Shown here piece by piece: positions 32,744-45,024 of a stretch of 64,000 nt of DNA. A program made the position numbers and the translations under genes. The notes under the pieces are model-generated. The model searched no databases. It saw nothing but the letters and a program-made list of their open reading frames with translations, and was not told where the DNA came from. This DNA is from Zygnema cylindricum (taxonomy: Eukaryota; Streptophyta; Zygnematophyceae; Zygnematales; Zygnemataceae): the NCBI GenBank assembly GCA_037447655.1, contig JBBHKE010003403.1, positions 31,564 through 95,563 on the forward strand, in the 5' to 3' direction. How positions within the stretch are numbered: position 1 is the first letter of the stretch; every line of letters starts with the position of its first letter.

Positions 32744-33418
32744 ATGGAGGACACAGAATTGCAGGTTATGGGCCCACCCTCTAGGGTGCCCATCTTCAAT
32801 GGATCAGGGTTTATCTATTGGGAAGCCATGATGACAAGGGCTTTGTGTGAAAAACGATACTCCAGTATTGTTAATGGACAAGTGAAACGTCAACCTCAAG
32901 GAACCCCACCAGGGTTTTGGTGGAATACGGTTTTATGTAGCAATATCTGATGCAGCAAAGGAGGCAGATGATGAGGACAACAGTGTGTCTGAAAAGGGGA
33001 AAGAAAAGGAAACACCTCTTACTCCTATTGCTTCTATTCCCACGACACCCGGAGCTACGATCGTGAAGACCGTGGAGACCGACACTCAAATGTGGGAAGA
33101 CACCAATTTGGTTGCCAAGAACTTCATTCCGATACAGCCCACTCAAGCTTTGGCAACTCCCCATCTTCAAGTTTACTTGGCCAAGGAGTTGTGGGTGAGT
33201 TTGATAGAGATCTATATAGCCGGTACGATTCAGGAGCTCTAGTTGGTAGAGCAAAAGTTGGAAAATTATACTTACAAAGGGGGAAAGATGTTAGACTACT
33301 GTAATGATTTTTCTTGTTAGTATATGGAGATGGAGAGTGCCGGACGGAGAAGTACAATGAAAATGAAGCCTACCACTCTCATAATGAAGTTACCTGACAA
33401 GTATGAGAACATTGTGTT
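32744..33418 (+). pseudogene. Copia gag fragment
   Basis: It starts at ATG 32744, 20 nt inside the LTR (MEDTELQVMGPPSRVPIFNG). A frameshift follows near 32920, then ETDTQMWEDTNLVAKNFIPI, LWVSLIEIYIAGTIQEL and a stop at 33241, then LVEQKLENYTYKGGKMLDYC and LIMKLPDKYENI. These parallel the intact gag at 50150-51184. There is no zinc knuckle because the copy breaks off first. Confidence 0.8.
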
Positions 33419-34560
33419 GTCGTGCCGCATCACGTTGACGCATTTTAATTACATTTAATCGCATTTTAAACACTATTTCTATCGTATTTTATCTTTATGT
33501 AAACGCTCCTAAAAAAAAAGACACCACGCTAATTTAAAACGTGGGCATGTGCCGGTGGCGACAGAATTGTACAAATTTCAGTCTGACGCCGTGAAACCCG
33601 CGGACAGTTTAATTTTGCCCGCAAAGTCGTCAATCGTCAGAATTTGTGCGGACCCACTGCATTTGCCGGCTGGAATTCCCGCGACCAGTTTGAATCGATG
33701 TACGGACGGTCGGGAACCGAAACACCAACTCAAAATGATGTCCGCGCTAGCGTGGATTCGAACGCGAATCTACGACCACAAAGGATGCAGACGAATGGAC
33801 GATCCCGATTCGTACTGCATCCATCGACGTTGATTGGTCCTTTTTAAGTCGTGGACCCTGGGAGGTCGCACGCATTCACATGTAGCGTAGGAAGGGTTTT
33901 TATCCGCAGGTTGTAGATTTTGTAACGTAAGGCATACAATTCTGGTCGCCTATTGGCTAGAATCCAAACTAGGAGCAAACAACTACATGGAACGCATGTA
34001 TTCCTAGTAGGTAAAAAAGCTCAGATGTAGACTTTGTACTTAGCGAATTTTTGGCGAATTATGTGCTCACAATTTCAAGAGCACATATATTCTCTTTTTG
34101 GAAGATTTGACCTAAACTTTGAGGATTTTTTTGTGAAATTGTCAGGATAGTTTTAATGGCTATTTTTCTTGCCATTAAGCGTTCTGTTGCCTAGCTCTTA
34201 CTTTCTTGCTCTGTAAATTTGCCCTACAAATTAATCTACACTGCTCACGCCGAGGCCTAACCGGTTTCCCTTCACTTTTTCTCTCGTCCTTTCAAGTGGA
34301 TTGCTGTTCAGCCTTCTATCGTAGGCTCTTGCTTAACCCTAAATTGTGATTGGACAGTTTTGGGTTTGCTTGTGTGGTTCACTTGGAGATGGTGAATTAG
34401 GGTTGACTTTGTTATTTGTTTTGTGTGAGGCTAAACCAGGTTATCTTGGATTTGCTCGCTGCTTTCTATAGGATCAGTCTATGTATTGTGATATTTAGGT
34501 TAGATCTTTATTGATCGAACTTCTTTAAGGAATATAAACTGACCAAGGAGCCTAGTGGCT
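33419..34560 (+). mobile_element. Left LTR of gypsy element 2 (5' boundary uncertain)
   Basis: From about 33835 the sequence parallels the right LTR from about 57345 (GTCGTG...CCC, GGGAGGGTTTTTA, TGTAGATTTTGT, CCGCCTATTGGC) and both end GAGCCTAGTGGCT (34560 and 58016). Upstream, 33419-33835 does not resemble the right LTR, so its U3 is replaced, highly diverged, or not LTR at all. Confidence 0.5.
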
Positions 34561-36113
34561 ATCCGTTGGCTTAATATTCCTGTGCTCTTGAAATTGTTTG
34601 TTTTCCTATTGTTATACAATTTGAAATTATGCGCACTTTCTATTTTGTATAATTTGGCATTGTCAGTCTTGATCTATTTTTTGCGATTAGACATTGTCAC
34701 TGTGATTCTATTTTCCGCAATTTTACTTTGACAATTTTTTTATACTCTCTGCAATTTAAAATTGTCAGTTTTTCTCTATTTTCTTCAATTTAGATTTTAT
34801 ATTATTTTTGCGTGTTTGTGCGATCTGATAATAGATCCTTGCATTTTGGAATATGCTTCTTAGTTGTACTTGTTTGTTTGAAAAAAAAACTAAAGAAAAA
34901 AAATCTATAACTAGTTTTGCAATTTTAATTATTGTTTGCTTGTTAGTTGACATAATTATCTCATTGGCCAGTTTCTGGCCAAAAATATACTACACTAATT
35001 TGGGTATTTAGGGTTTTCTTGCTAGCTCGTTGTTGATCGGAGGCATCGATCCTTCGCATTGTGACATACCCCACCGAGGAGTGGAGATAGTGGAGTTGAT
35101 TTGTTTTTTTTTTGGCAGAATTAGGGTTTTGGGCTGCAAAATTAGAGTTGCAGCAGATTTAGGGCTTATTCCTTTTGATTCTAGTCCTTAGGTTGGTATC
35201 CTTCTATTCCTTGGCTGCAGATTTTGAGTTTTGGCCGTCTAGAAGTAGGATTTGGCTTTCGAATTAGGATTTTTCAAGTGGAATTAGGGTTGGCTGTTGG
35301 CTTTGGATTATTATGGTCACCAGTTTGGTTGTATATATGAAGTTTGAGCGGCCTCCGACTTTATTCTAACACCCTTTTTCTATCTATCGCATTTCTGTTT
35401 CTTATTGGATTTTTTCTTCCACCCAACGTTATTTTTTTCCCCTTCCATTGGTTCCCTAACATTCCACGGCGTACATCTTCACGGTACGGAGGGTTTTTTT
35501 GGGTGACTTTTCTCGGAGCGAATTTCGTAGAGCGAATTTTATCCCTGGGAGCTTTGCAAAACCCGACTTGCTTCGAATAAGTTCGGTTCACCTTTAGTGC
35601 TTACCAGAGTACTAAAGGTATTTGTAAGAAGTCGATGACTTGCGGGTGTAGGAGCGTTCCGATTTAGTGTGGAAAAGCGTGTAGGGGGGCGGTGTGGATT
35701 GGTTTCATCGTGAACCCTTCTTATTGAGCATTTGCATTTTCCTGCTTTCCTTGCATGCTATCTGGCCCTAAGTGGCCTTAGATTTTTGTGTGACTATCTG
35801 GAGTGGGATTTCTTGCTAGATCTTGCCGTGGGTGGCACAATGTAGACTTTTTCCTGGCTATGTTGTTGTAAATCTGGACCCAAGGGTACTTGGATAGCAA
35901 TTTTCTTATTTTTATAGATTTGGTCCTTTGGTCTTGCCAACTGTTTGCAGGGTAGAGGTTTTGGTAAACCGGCTTCTTGCTAGATATGACCATCGGGTCT
36001 TGATAGTGACTGAGTGTGTTGAGTGGAAGAGTGGATTGGTCTGACACGTGTTGCATCTCTTTTAGGTCGTGCGAAACAATTCACTATTGTAGTCAGGGTT
36101 TTCCCCTTGGTTT
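34561..36113 (+). other. Untranslated leader of gypsy element 2
   Basis: About 1.55 kb of AT-rich DNA between LTR end and gag, without a long frame. A primer-binding site is not clear; TGGCTATCCGTTGGC at 34557 is a weak candidate. Confidence 0.4.
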
Positions 36114-37674
36114 ATGCCCACAGATAAAGACAACCTTCCTTATTTATCCGGGTCCACCCGAGGTGGTACATTGTATCATCCTTCGCAGTTAAATCCTTCA
36201 GATTTTCCCGAATCGTTGACCACATCCGATCTAATTGCAGATCGCACATGGCCCTCAGTAGGGTCTGGTCTCACATCTACGTCATCAGTGTCCTCGATTT
36301 CATCTAGGTCATACCTAGAGGGGATCGAAGAAGACTTTCCGGAGGAAACCCTTCCAACTCCTCACACTCGTTGGTTCCTTGCCAGCCCAGCTTTGGCACA
36401 ACCGGCTCATCCTCCTCTTTACGACCTGGCTTCCTCTTCAAAGGGATCCATGGGTAAGATGCAATTATGCTTTTCCGGATTAAAGGACACCATGTCCTCA
36501 TCGCATTTCCGGATGTTATACGAAGTGTCGCCTTTTCCCTTCTCGGTCGATACCTCCGTGGTTCAGCCCTCACTCTCTACACTCACAAGTACGAGGATTT
36601 TCTTGCGATGACATAGTACGTGGCTCCCTTTTTGGGGTTACCAAAAGTCGTCGATCAGGTGGATATCCCATATCAAGCCGGGATACCGTCGGTATTAGAT
36701 GCCAATGGGGACGAGTTCTATCCAGCTATCCATGAGGTTTCTCGTCACTATGCAGTGGCTGCCCAAGCGGCGGTCCTAGCTAGAGCGGGGGGCACCATTC
36801 CCTTACGTGACCCTCTCTCAGTCATGTTTGACATCCTCCAAGAGGAGTACCGGATGGAAAATCCAGATCAGATCAAAGAGTTGATGAACTTCGAGCGCAG
36901 GCCACGTGAAACTGCTCCTGCCTTACGGGCTCGGATGAAAACTCTGCGAGAGGCATTGCCGGACCTCATGTCTGATGCGGAGCTGTCCATAAATTTGTGG
37001 GACAATTTCCAGGCCCATCGAAGAGGTTTATCCAAAACCACCTCAGCCAGATGTATGGATTGAAATTCACCTTTGAGCAAGCGGCTCAATACCAGGTAGG
37101 GTATGAGATGCAAACATCGTGGTGGGACGCCCATGAGCGGTCCAAACCTCCTCACAGGGAACCGGCTAATCCATCTCCTCCTCCACCTAAAAACCCATGG
37201 CCTCCTAATAGGCTCCAGAACACGCCAGCCATGAGAACTCCACCAGTGAATCCCGGAAATTGAATGTGTTTCCGATGTGGAAAAACCGGGCACGATGCCC
37301 GCATGTGTCCGGACAAGGCCGCCGCTTTCACTCATTGCCACCAAAAGGGACATTATGTCCATCGGTGCCACATCAATGACCCTAATTTCACTTATCAAAA
37401 TCAGATAAAAAACGGCGAAATCCCGGCCCGTTCCGCGAAACAAGTCACTCCGCCTCAGGATACCGAGAAGGAGGAAGCTCGTCCTAAGATCTCTCATAGA
37501 GAGAGAGAGAAGGCCGAGCTTCAAGCCACAATGGCGCCCAAGATGAAAGAGCAATTTGCAGCTTTCATGGCGGAAATGAAACCCCAATTAACTGGAATGG
37601 CTAGGACCGTTGTCCACATGCCGTCGTTGGCAGGGCGAACCCTTCACCGTCCAACAACGGGCGACCACATTTGA
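36114..37674 (+). pseudogene. Gypsy 2 gag with zinc knuckles
   Basis: The frame starts at ATG 36114 (MPTDKDNLPYLSG) and is broken by a frameshift near 36570, a stop at about 36613, a frameshift near 37005-37060 and an in-frame TGA at 37261-37263. The middle has a gag-like core (DPLSVMFDILQEEYRMENPD, FERRPRETAPALRARMKTLR, FTFEQAAQYQVGYEMQ). One complete zinc knuckle (CFRCGKTGHDARMC) starts at 37267. A second reads THCHQKGHYVHRC, its first cysteine lost. A proline-rich linker (about 37140-37260) precedes the knuckles. The protein would form the particle and bind the RNA genome. Confidence 0.8.
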
Positions 37675-38316
37675 AAAAGGCTCAGCAAACCATAACCGAG
37701 TGGGCAAATTACAAAATTCTCGTGTCCCACTCTCATTTGCAAAAGAGCCTTTGGCTTCCCTTCCGGAAACCGCTCCTACCATTTCGGCAGAGGCATTGAC
37801 AATATTAGATAGCACCATTCATGAGGCTCATAGGGTGAAGGAGCGATTAAGTATTTTCTTTCAGTAATGTTGGAGGATGTATCGAAAGCCCTTCCCCTTA
37901 TTGATGAGGTCGCAGCGGTAGCCGCTTTGAGGGCTCTGTAGTTAAACCACAGTCTCTCAGCGGTTCAACCAATCACTACGGAAGAGTGTCGTAATCTTGA
38001 TCCCCATATCAGTTTCCTTGATAACTCTCGGCGATCATTCTCAGTGAACGGTGTTCACCCCACTTTTCCCCTCATGGACACCGGGGCCAAACCCGTGATC
38101 CTCGGATCCGGATTTGCACTCAAGCATGGTGTGACGCCAGACAAGCTTCAGGCGACCGCTACCCGCCTTCTTACTTCGGCTGGGACCACAGAGCCGGTCC
38201 TTCGAATCACAAAGGACCCGCTCATCTTTCAATTTCAGACAAGAACCGAAAATGAGTCCGTTGAAATTGCCGTCAAAGCATTGGTCACTAAATGTGACGA
38301 CTATGGGTGTTTGGTG
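37675..38316 (+). pseudogene. Gypsy 2 protease region
   Basis: After a linker with stops (one at 37939-37941), the frame from about 38044 has a retropepsin active site, PLMDTGAKPVILG, with the catalytic DTG intact. It continues to DDYGCLV, where the Copia element at 38317-44662 is inserted. The reading resumes after it with GQDVIFRVGGGVDM. The enzyme would cleave the gag-pol polyprotein. Confidence 0.7.
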
Positions 38317-39307
38317 TGCAATTCTGTGTCCCCCATTTGGACAAAAATCGCGGAAGCCTCAAGGTAGTTTTTGACTAAACTACTTTCAACGAGAGCAACT
38401 GCCACCCTAGCAGACAAATAGATAATCTGACTACTCTTTTGTGCAGTCTAGACTACCTTGAGTCCACAGCGAAAAAAATCACTGAAAACGCCCAACCAGG
38501 CAATTAATTAGCGAGTGGCAAAGATGCCAATATTTGTACAAGCTTGTTGGGAGAGAGGCGGCTACCTCCTCAATCCACTAAGTCCTAAACCCTCTCACAA
38601 ATCCTATCTACTTATGTACGGAACCAATCAGAAGACTGTACAGTACAAAAAGGTACTATGGCCGATGTACTTTCTGTACGGCCTGTGTACGACAAGGCCA
38701 TGGAGTGGACGCCTGTCTTCTCCGGACTTGTCCTCATGCTCCCGGGATTCCCGCTTCCCAATGACATTTCGCCACGTGTTGCCAGGTCATGTTACATCCG
38801 AAAATCGCCAAAGCAGCTATTACAGGATCTCAGGGATGATGTGAGCTGTCGGATCCAAATTGGCTTTAATTCCCAGCCGTTCAAAAATAAATGTCTGGTA
38901 CATTTTTTTTGTGCGTACTTAATTCCCCAACTAGTTTCTATGTATCCTATTTGTAATTCTGTTAATCGGATTAGTCGTCTATGTAATGTTTTAAATAGCT
39001 GTCAAACCCCATGTATCCTAACGGACTTCTACGACAAACTGGTAAGGTTTGACTCGCCCTACCGGTCGGAGATTGGAGTCCTGCCGGACTCAACATTTTT
39101 GGCTGAGAGTGACTTAGGTCACTCTTAAGCCCTGCCTATGGAGCTAAGGCAGCCATGGCTCCACCGCCTTCTCTCTCCTTTAGTGACTTCAACAAGTATG
39201 GGGGCTAAAGAGAGAAGGTGGAGGCAGGCTGCTTCTGCTTTTCTTTTACTTTTTTTATTTTAATTAAGACCTAGAAAATACCTCCCCTAAATCTAGTGAT
39301 TTCAACA
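38317..39307 (-). repeat. 3' LTR of Copia element A
   Basis: It is 991 bp. On the minus strand it starts TGTTGAAATCACTAG and ends GAATTGCA. It contains the GTAC-rich block (about 38630-38700) and an antisense tRNA-like block at 39031-39093 (GGTAAGGTTTG; decayed B box GATTGGAGTCC) followed by T5 at 39096-39100. Confidence 0.9.
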
Positions 39308-39365
39308 CTCCCATTATTTTCTAGTTTAATTTTAATTTCTCTATTAATCCATGTTTTTCCCTACA

Positions 39366-41000
39366 TTATTTTAGCTTGGGAGATGGCACAGGCTTTGTCA
39401 TCATATCAGCCACCATTTCTCCATCACTCCTATATATCAAGTTCACAATTTTATTTTCCACTTTTTCCCTTACAAAGCTCAACTTTAAGTCCATATGCTT
39501 AGCTTTGAAATGATGTTTTGGATTGGCTGCACTTGCAATTGCAGCCTGATTATCACAAAACACTTCATGCACTCCATTTTTCATGTACCCCAATTCTTGC
39601 AACAAAGACTTCACCCACATCAACTCTTTCACAACAGAACAAAAGGCCATGTACTCAACCCCTATAGTGGACTGAGCAATAACCTTTTGTTGCTTGCTGC
39701 TCGAACAGCAAGCACCTTCCCCCACATACAATACATACCCAGATGTGCATCTTCTCATAGGTGCATCCCCATAACTGGCATTACTCCAAGTAGTGATGTC
39801 AGTGTGCTCCCCTCCCAAATGCAACCACAGATCCCTAATTCCCACCAGGTATCTCATTACTCTCTTGGCTGCCTCCTAGTCTCTCTTTTTAGGATCATTA
39901 AGACTACTACTAAAGACTCCAACTGCTACAGCTATGTCCGGCCTAATACAATTCATAAAGTATATCAAACTTCCTACAACCTGTCTGTAAGGAATAGATT
40001 TCATAAACTGCCTCTCCTCTGGACTCATTTGATCATCTAGCATTATCACTCCTCCTTCTACACTCCCATCACTTACTTTCTTCAAGTCCATGGGAGCGGT
40101 ACAACTGTTTGCATTCTCCATTTGAAATTTCTCCAGCATATTTCCTATGGCCTCTTTCTGAGTAAGTCTGATTATCCTCTTCCCCATATCTCTTTCCATT
40201 TGAATCCCCAAAATATATTTAGCCTCCTCTAAATCCTTCATGTCCAATCTGTTTCCCATATCTTTCTTTAGCCTATTAATCTTCTCCATAGACTTACTCA
40301 ATATCAGCAAATCATCCACATAAATTGCAATAAAAATCACATCATTCTCATCCTCAAACATATAAATAGAATGGTCAGAACTGATCCGAATATACCCCTG
40401 ATTGGTAAGAAACTCATCTTATTTCTTATTCCATTGTTTGGGGGGCTGCTTCAGTCCATATAAGGACTTTATAAGTCTGCAAACTTTGCTTTCCTCTCCT
40501 TCTTCTACAAAACCTTCTGGTTGCCGCATGAAGATTTCCTCCTCCAGTTCACTGTTGAGGAAGGCGGTTTTAATATCCAACTGATGTATCTCCATGTCTT
40601 CCGCTGCTGCTTAACTAAGGAGAATCCTCACAGATGGGAATCGAACTACTGAGCAAAGGTCTCCTAATAATCTATCCCCTCTTTTTTGGTGAACCCTTTT
40701 GCCACTAGCCGAGCCTTATATCTCTCGATGGTGTTATATGGGTTTAATTTCAGTTTAAATACCCATTTACACCCAATAGGTTTTCTGTCTGGTGGACTGT
40801 CCACCAGCTCCCAAGTATTTGCCTCCATGATTGACGCCATCTCATCATTTATGGTTGTGACCCATCTTTCTTTCTTTGGACTGTCCATTGCCTCCGAGTA
40901 TGACTGAGGCTCATCTGGGTGAGAAAGCTTTGTTACCTTGTGAACAACCTGTTTTTCTTGAAGCCTTTTGCTGCTCCTCCGTCCTCCCTCAAAGTCTGAA
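39366..41000 (-). pseudogene. Copia A reverse transcriptase and RNase H
   Basis: The minus strand from about 40900 reads WVTTINDEMASIMEANTWEL, GCKWVFKLK, YKARLVAKGFTKKEGIDY, then after damage LYGLKQ, and the catalytic AIYVDDLLIL (40361-39876 frame). YRQVVGSLIYF and RPDIA follow. RNase H (39857-39366) has TTWSNASYGD, GVEYMA and CDNQAAI, so the first catalytic aspartate is asparagine here. HMDLKLSFVREKV and MTKPVPSPKLK end the polyprotein. Stops lie near 40400-40440, 40610-40660 and 39877. The enzyme would copy element RNA into DNA in the particle. Confidence 0.85.
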
Positions 41001-41020
41001 GCTGGAATAGAGGGAAGTCT

Positions 41021-42202
41021 TTAATTCCTCTGAACTGTCTCATCGGCTCCCCTTTCCATGGAAATTGGTTCTGACTCCTCTTCCTCTCTCACATCAAAGT
41101 GTGTAGGAGTATGAGGGGATTCTGGTATATCTCCCCCGTCTTTTATCTCCCCTGAATCTTCAATCATGTTTTCACTTGTGTCCCTTCTGAGAAGATCTAA
41201 GTCCTCCTCACTCTCGGACTCAAAACTGATTCTGGTTTTCTTAGTGTATTTGAAAGGATCAAAGGACTTACCTTCATCCCTGACAACTAGATGCTTTACT
41301 AGAATGATATCCTGTTTAGCTAAGTCATAGACCCTATATCCCTTGACATCCTCATCATACCCCACAAAATATCCCGGTTTCCCTTTAGCATCTAGTTTCC
41401 AGTTTTTCTTATCTGTGTCAAGACTGTAAACTTGACTACTGAACACTTTCAAGTGAGAAATATTCAGTTTCTTTCCAACCCATCTCTCATAAGGTGTCAT
41501 TCCTTTAACCGCACTGGTGAGGATTCTATTCTTAATGTAGTTAGCACAGTTCATGGCCTCTACCCAGAATCTTCTTCCTATTTTCTTATCTGCCAATATG
41601 TTGCATACACTATCTCCCAAAGTCTGGTTTAGCCTCTCAGCTACCCCATTCTATTCTAGATTATTCGGTAAAGTTTTCTGATGCTGAACTCCCTCATCTC
41701 TCAAATAATCTTCAAACTGGTCAGAGGTGTACTCTCCCCCATTATCACTCCTTATTCTCTTAATGGGGGTTCCGTGCAACTTCTCACTCCAGGCTTTGTA
41801 TTCTTTAAAGTATTATGGTGTTTCAGACTTTGTTTTCAAGAAGTACACTCTGGAATATCTGGACCAATCATCGGTAATTGTTAACATATATCTCTTTCCC
41901 CCAACCGAAGGCACTCTTGCTGGTCCCCAGATATCTATGTCGACCAGATCTAGTACTTTCTCACCTTTATATGTGGCAGTTTTGGGAAAGGGAAGTCCGT
42001 GAGCCTTACCTTGAGCACAACCACTACAATCATCCATCATTTCATTATCCCCAAATTGAATGCCTTCTACTACACCCAGCTTCTTCATTTCCTTCAGCCT
42101 GTCAAAATGCACATGTCCCAAACGCTTATGCCAGATCATCAAGCTCGGGACACCACCATAGTAAGCACTATTCTTTTCATTACTCAGGTTTAGCCAAAAC
42201 AT
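41021..42202 (-). pseudogene. Copia A integrase
   Basis: The zinc-binding start reads MIWHKRLGHV ... DCSGCAQGKAH (42202-41813 frame), with the H-x4-H and C-x2-C residues present. The catalytic core has IDIWGPARVP, then across a frameshift SDNGGEYTS, and GVAERLNQTLGD after a stop at about 41655. The downstream frame (41620-41021) has VGYDEDVKGYRVYDLAKQD, the usual end of Copia integrase, and an acidic spacer to RT. The protein would insert the cDNA copy, giving 5-bp duplications. Confidence 0.85.
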
Positions 42203-42535
42203 TCATTGGCTACCCTTATATGCAGTGAAGTAGACTTCATCTCCATACTTAGCTATAAAGACTCCCTTTCTAGTGAAGGTATCAAAATCCTTGTCATCTA
42301 CTACAGAAGTAGACACAAGATTCTTACTCAATTGAGGAATGTAGAGCACATCAGAGAAGGTGAGAATAGAAGTCTTACCCTCCACTAAGACTTTCAGATC
42401 TACCAAACCCACTAGATCTGTGGTAACTACTCTCCCATCCCCATACTCTATTTCAACAGTAGGGATCTTTCTTAGTTTAGTGAAGAGGTGCCTATCACGA
42501 CACATATGCATGGATGCACCTGAGTTGATGATCAC
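42203..42535 (-). pseudogene. Copia A protease
   Basis: The active site reads IINSGASMHMC, where IIDSGASMHMC occurs in Copia B; the catalytic aspartate is asparagine. Downstream VEIEYGDGRVVTTDLVG, VLYIPQLSKNLVS and the frame up to 42203 match the Copia protease to GAG-pre-integrase transition. Confidence 0.75.
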
Positions 42536-42539
42536 CCTC

Positions 42540-43682
42540 CTCTAGAGCTTCTCGAATGGCTCCAAGGGCACACTTCTGTTTGCGAGGGATCTTCTTCTCC
42601 TATAGATTCTCGTCAAGAAGAAGCTCCCCATCCTCCTCCTCGGAGGACTCGTCCTCCTCGGTCTCTTCTTTCACTCGTGTGACCACAAGTGCTTTCTTCT
42701 TCCCTCCGGAAGAACCCCCTCCACGATTTTCTTGAAACCTCAGCTCTGATAGCTTGATGCAATCAGCTATGAAGTGCCCCGATTTTTTTGCAGAAGTGGC
42801 AAAGGCCCTTTGGAGTCCTCGATTCTCCAGATTGGTTCTTTTCCCCTTTGAAGCTGTTGTATGGCTTCTTCAGATTCTTCCTCCACCGATCCGTTCCGGC
42901 AGCTAGAGCTTGAACGCTCTTTCTTCCTCTCCGGATCTCAATGGTGTTCCCCAGCAGAAGAATCATCCGGACCACGGTGTTCCACTTCCAAGCACTATCA
43001 TCCATTTCTTGCACTCGGTACACTATATTTTCATACCCCCCCTGCAACTTCATGATGAGAGCGTTAACTTTCATATTCATTGTGCCTGACCATCAGGCAC
43101 TTTCCATCTCCATGTACAGACAAGAGAGATCGCTGCAATAGTCCAACATCTTTCCTCCTTTGAAAGTGTAACTCGTCAGCCTTTGCTCAACCAGCTGGAG
43201 CTCCTGAAGGGGTCCAGCTATATAGATCTCCACTAAGGTCATCCACAACTCCTCGGCCTTGAAGATGTGAAGGTGAGAGGTCGCCAAAGCTTGAGTGAGG
43301 TGCCTGAGAAAGAAGTGCGTGGCATTCATGTTGGTGTACTCCCACATTTGAATGTCGTTTTCCTCAGTCTTCACGGCCACCGCTTCGGGTGCCATGGCAA
43401 TAAGAGTGAGAGGTGTCTCTTTTCCTCTCCCCTTTTCGGACACACTGCTGTCCCCATCATCTGTCTTCTCCGTTGGAGCAGATCATACTGCAAAAAACCT
43501 CACTCCTTAAACCCTGGTGGAGTTCCTTGAGATGGACGTTTCACTTGTCCACTCACAACACCCTAGTATCGTTTCTCATATAATGCCCCTGTCATCATAG
43601 CTTCCCAGTAAATGAACCCAGATCCATTGAATATGGGTACCCTAGAGGGTGGGCCCATAACCTGCAATTCTGTGTCCCCCAT
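42540..43682 (-). pseudogene. Copia A gag
   Basis: The start is ATG 43682 in the LTR (MGDTELQVMGPPSRVPIFNG), with a stop at about 43563. The rest is in pieces: KTEENDIQMWEYTNMNATHF, ELWMTLVEIYIAGPLQELQL, a stop after YMEMESA, then LIMKLQGGYENIVYRVQEM and the zinc knuckle start CHFCKK, frameshifted. An acidic segment (about 42700-42600) precedes the protease. It parallels the intact gag of Copia B. Confidence 0.8.
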
Positions 43683-44662
43683 TTGGACCAAAATCGAGGA
43701 AGCCTCTAGGTAGTTTTTGACTAACCTACTTTCAACAAGAGCAGCTGCCACCCTAGCACACAAATAGATAATCTGACTGCACCCCTGTGCAGTCTAGACT
43801 CCTCTGAGTCCACAGCAAAAAGAATTACTGAAAACGCCCAACCAGGCGATTAATTATCGAGTGGCAAAGATGCCAATATTTGTACAAGCTTGTTGGGAGA
43901 GAGGCGGCTACCTCCTTAATCCACTAAATCCTAAACCCTCTCACAAATCCTATCTACTTATGTACGGAACCAATCAAAAGACTGTAGAGTACAGAAAGGT
44001 ACTATGGCCAATGTACTTTCTGTACGGCCTGTGTACGACAAGGCCATGGAGTGGACGCCTGTCTTCTCCGGACTTGTCCTCATGCTTCCCGGGATTCCCG
44101 CATTTCAATGACATTTCCCCACGTGTCGCGAAGTCATGTTACATTCGAAAACCGCCAAAGCGGCTATTACGAGATCTTGTTGATGATGTGAGCCGTCGGA
44201 TCCAAACCGACTTTAATTCCCAGCCGTTCAAAAACAAATGTCTAGTACATTTGTTTTGTGCGTACTTAATTCCCCAACTAGTTTCTATGTATCCTATTTG
44301 TAAAACTGTTAATCGGATTAGTCGTCTATCTAATGTTTTAAATAGCTGTCAAACCCCCTGTATCCTAACGGACTTCTACGACAAACTGGTAAGGTTTGAA
44401 GGCTACGCCTCGCCCTACCGGTCGAAGGTTCGAGTTCTGCCGGACTCATTCTTTTTGGTTGAGAGTGACTTAGGTCACTCTTAAGCCTTGCCTATAGAGC
44501 TAAGGCAGCCATGGCTCCACCGCCCTCTCTCTCCTTCAGTGACTTCAACAAGTATGGGGGCTAAAGAGAGAAGGTGGAGGCAAGATGCCTCTGCTTTTCT
44601 TTTCATTTTTTTATTTAATTAAGACCTAGAAAATACCTCCCCTAAATCTAGTGATTTCAACA
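43663..44662 (-). repeat. 5' LTR of Copia element A
   Basis: It is 1000 bp and parallels the 3' LTR. It carries the gag ATG at 43682, 20 nt before its end. Confidence 0.9.
44381..44449 (+). other. Antisense tRNA-like block in the Copia A 5' LTR
   Basis: D-arm-like ACTGGTAAGG, GGCTACGCC, and B-box-like AGGTTCGAGTTC, then T5 at 44452-44456. It lies on the strand opposite to the element. Confidence 0.55.
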
Positions 44663-45024
44663 TGGTGGGTCAAGACGTTATATTCCGAGTCGGTGGTGGT
44701 GTGGACATGCACGACCAGACATTCTCTTATCGACTGACACACTTTCCGGAGCGCAAAATCTGTCTCCCTTTCATTTCAGCCCGCCGACCTTTGCCCACTT
44801 TGGCTCACTCAGCTACGGCTCTTCCCGCATTTTGGGGAACTCCGTTGGCAAGGAAATTTTCCACTATCTTTAGGCCGAAGAAATTATACCTGATAGTTTT
44901 CCCTTACCCTAGCCCTTTGCGGAACCATGTTTTCTTATCAATTCTCACACATTTGACAATATTTATAAGTCCACATTATCTATTCCATTAACAACTATCC
45001 CTTCTATACCTAGAGTTGCCACCG
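44663..45024 (+). pseudogene. Gypsy 2 fragment between protease and methyltransferase
   Basis: The frame after the TGGTG duplication reads VGQDVIFRVGGGVDMHDQTF, continuing the protease frame. It ends at a stop near 44989 and the right end is cut by the Copia insertion at 45025. Its role is unknown; it may be a linker. Confidence 0.55.

Larger units (their letters stand above)
31758..33418 (+). mobile_element. Truncated Copia element: 5' LTR and broken gag
   Basis: The LTR spans 31758-32763 (1006 bp; starts TGTTGAAAATAAC, ends AATTGCA) and is followed directly by the half-tRNA-type primer-binding site. The gag then runs with frameshifts and stops to about 33418, where unrelated sequence (left side of gypsy element 2) begins. 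The LTR is closest to those at 38317 and 43663. Confidence 0.8.
38317..44662 (-). mobile_element. Autonomous-type Copia element A, full length, decayed
   Basis: It has a 5' LTR 43663-44662 (1000 bp), 3' LTR 38317-39307 (991 bp) and perfect TGGTG duplications (38312-38316, 44663-44667). Minus-strand order is gag, protease, integrase, RT, RNase H, which is Copia order. The primer-binding site follows the LTR at 43662. A polypurine tract (AATAATGGGAG) adjoins the 3' LTR. Stops and frameshifts are scattered through pol, and the LTRs differ at many positions, so it is older than the 2645-6996 element. Confidence 0.95.

Noticed and set aside
44381-44449. True nuclear tRNA gene
   Set aside because: A B-box-like motif and D-arm-like motif are present, but I could not fold a full cloverleaf with paired acceptor and T stems, and the block recurs at the same place in every LTR.
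43861-44484. 207-residue plus-strand frame, repeated at 38515-39128
   Set aside because: It lies entirely within the Copia A LTRs, antisense to the element; similarity between the two copies is simply LTR duplication.
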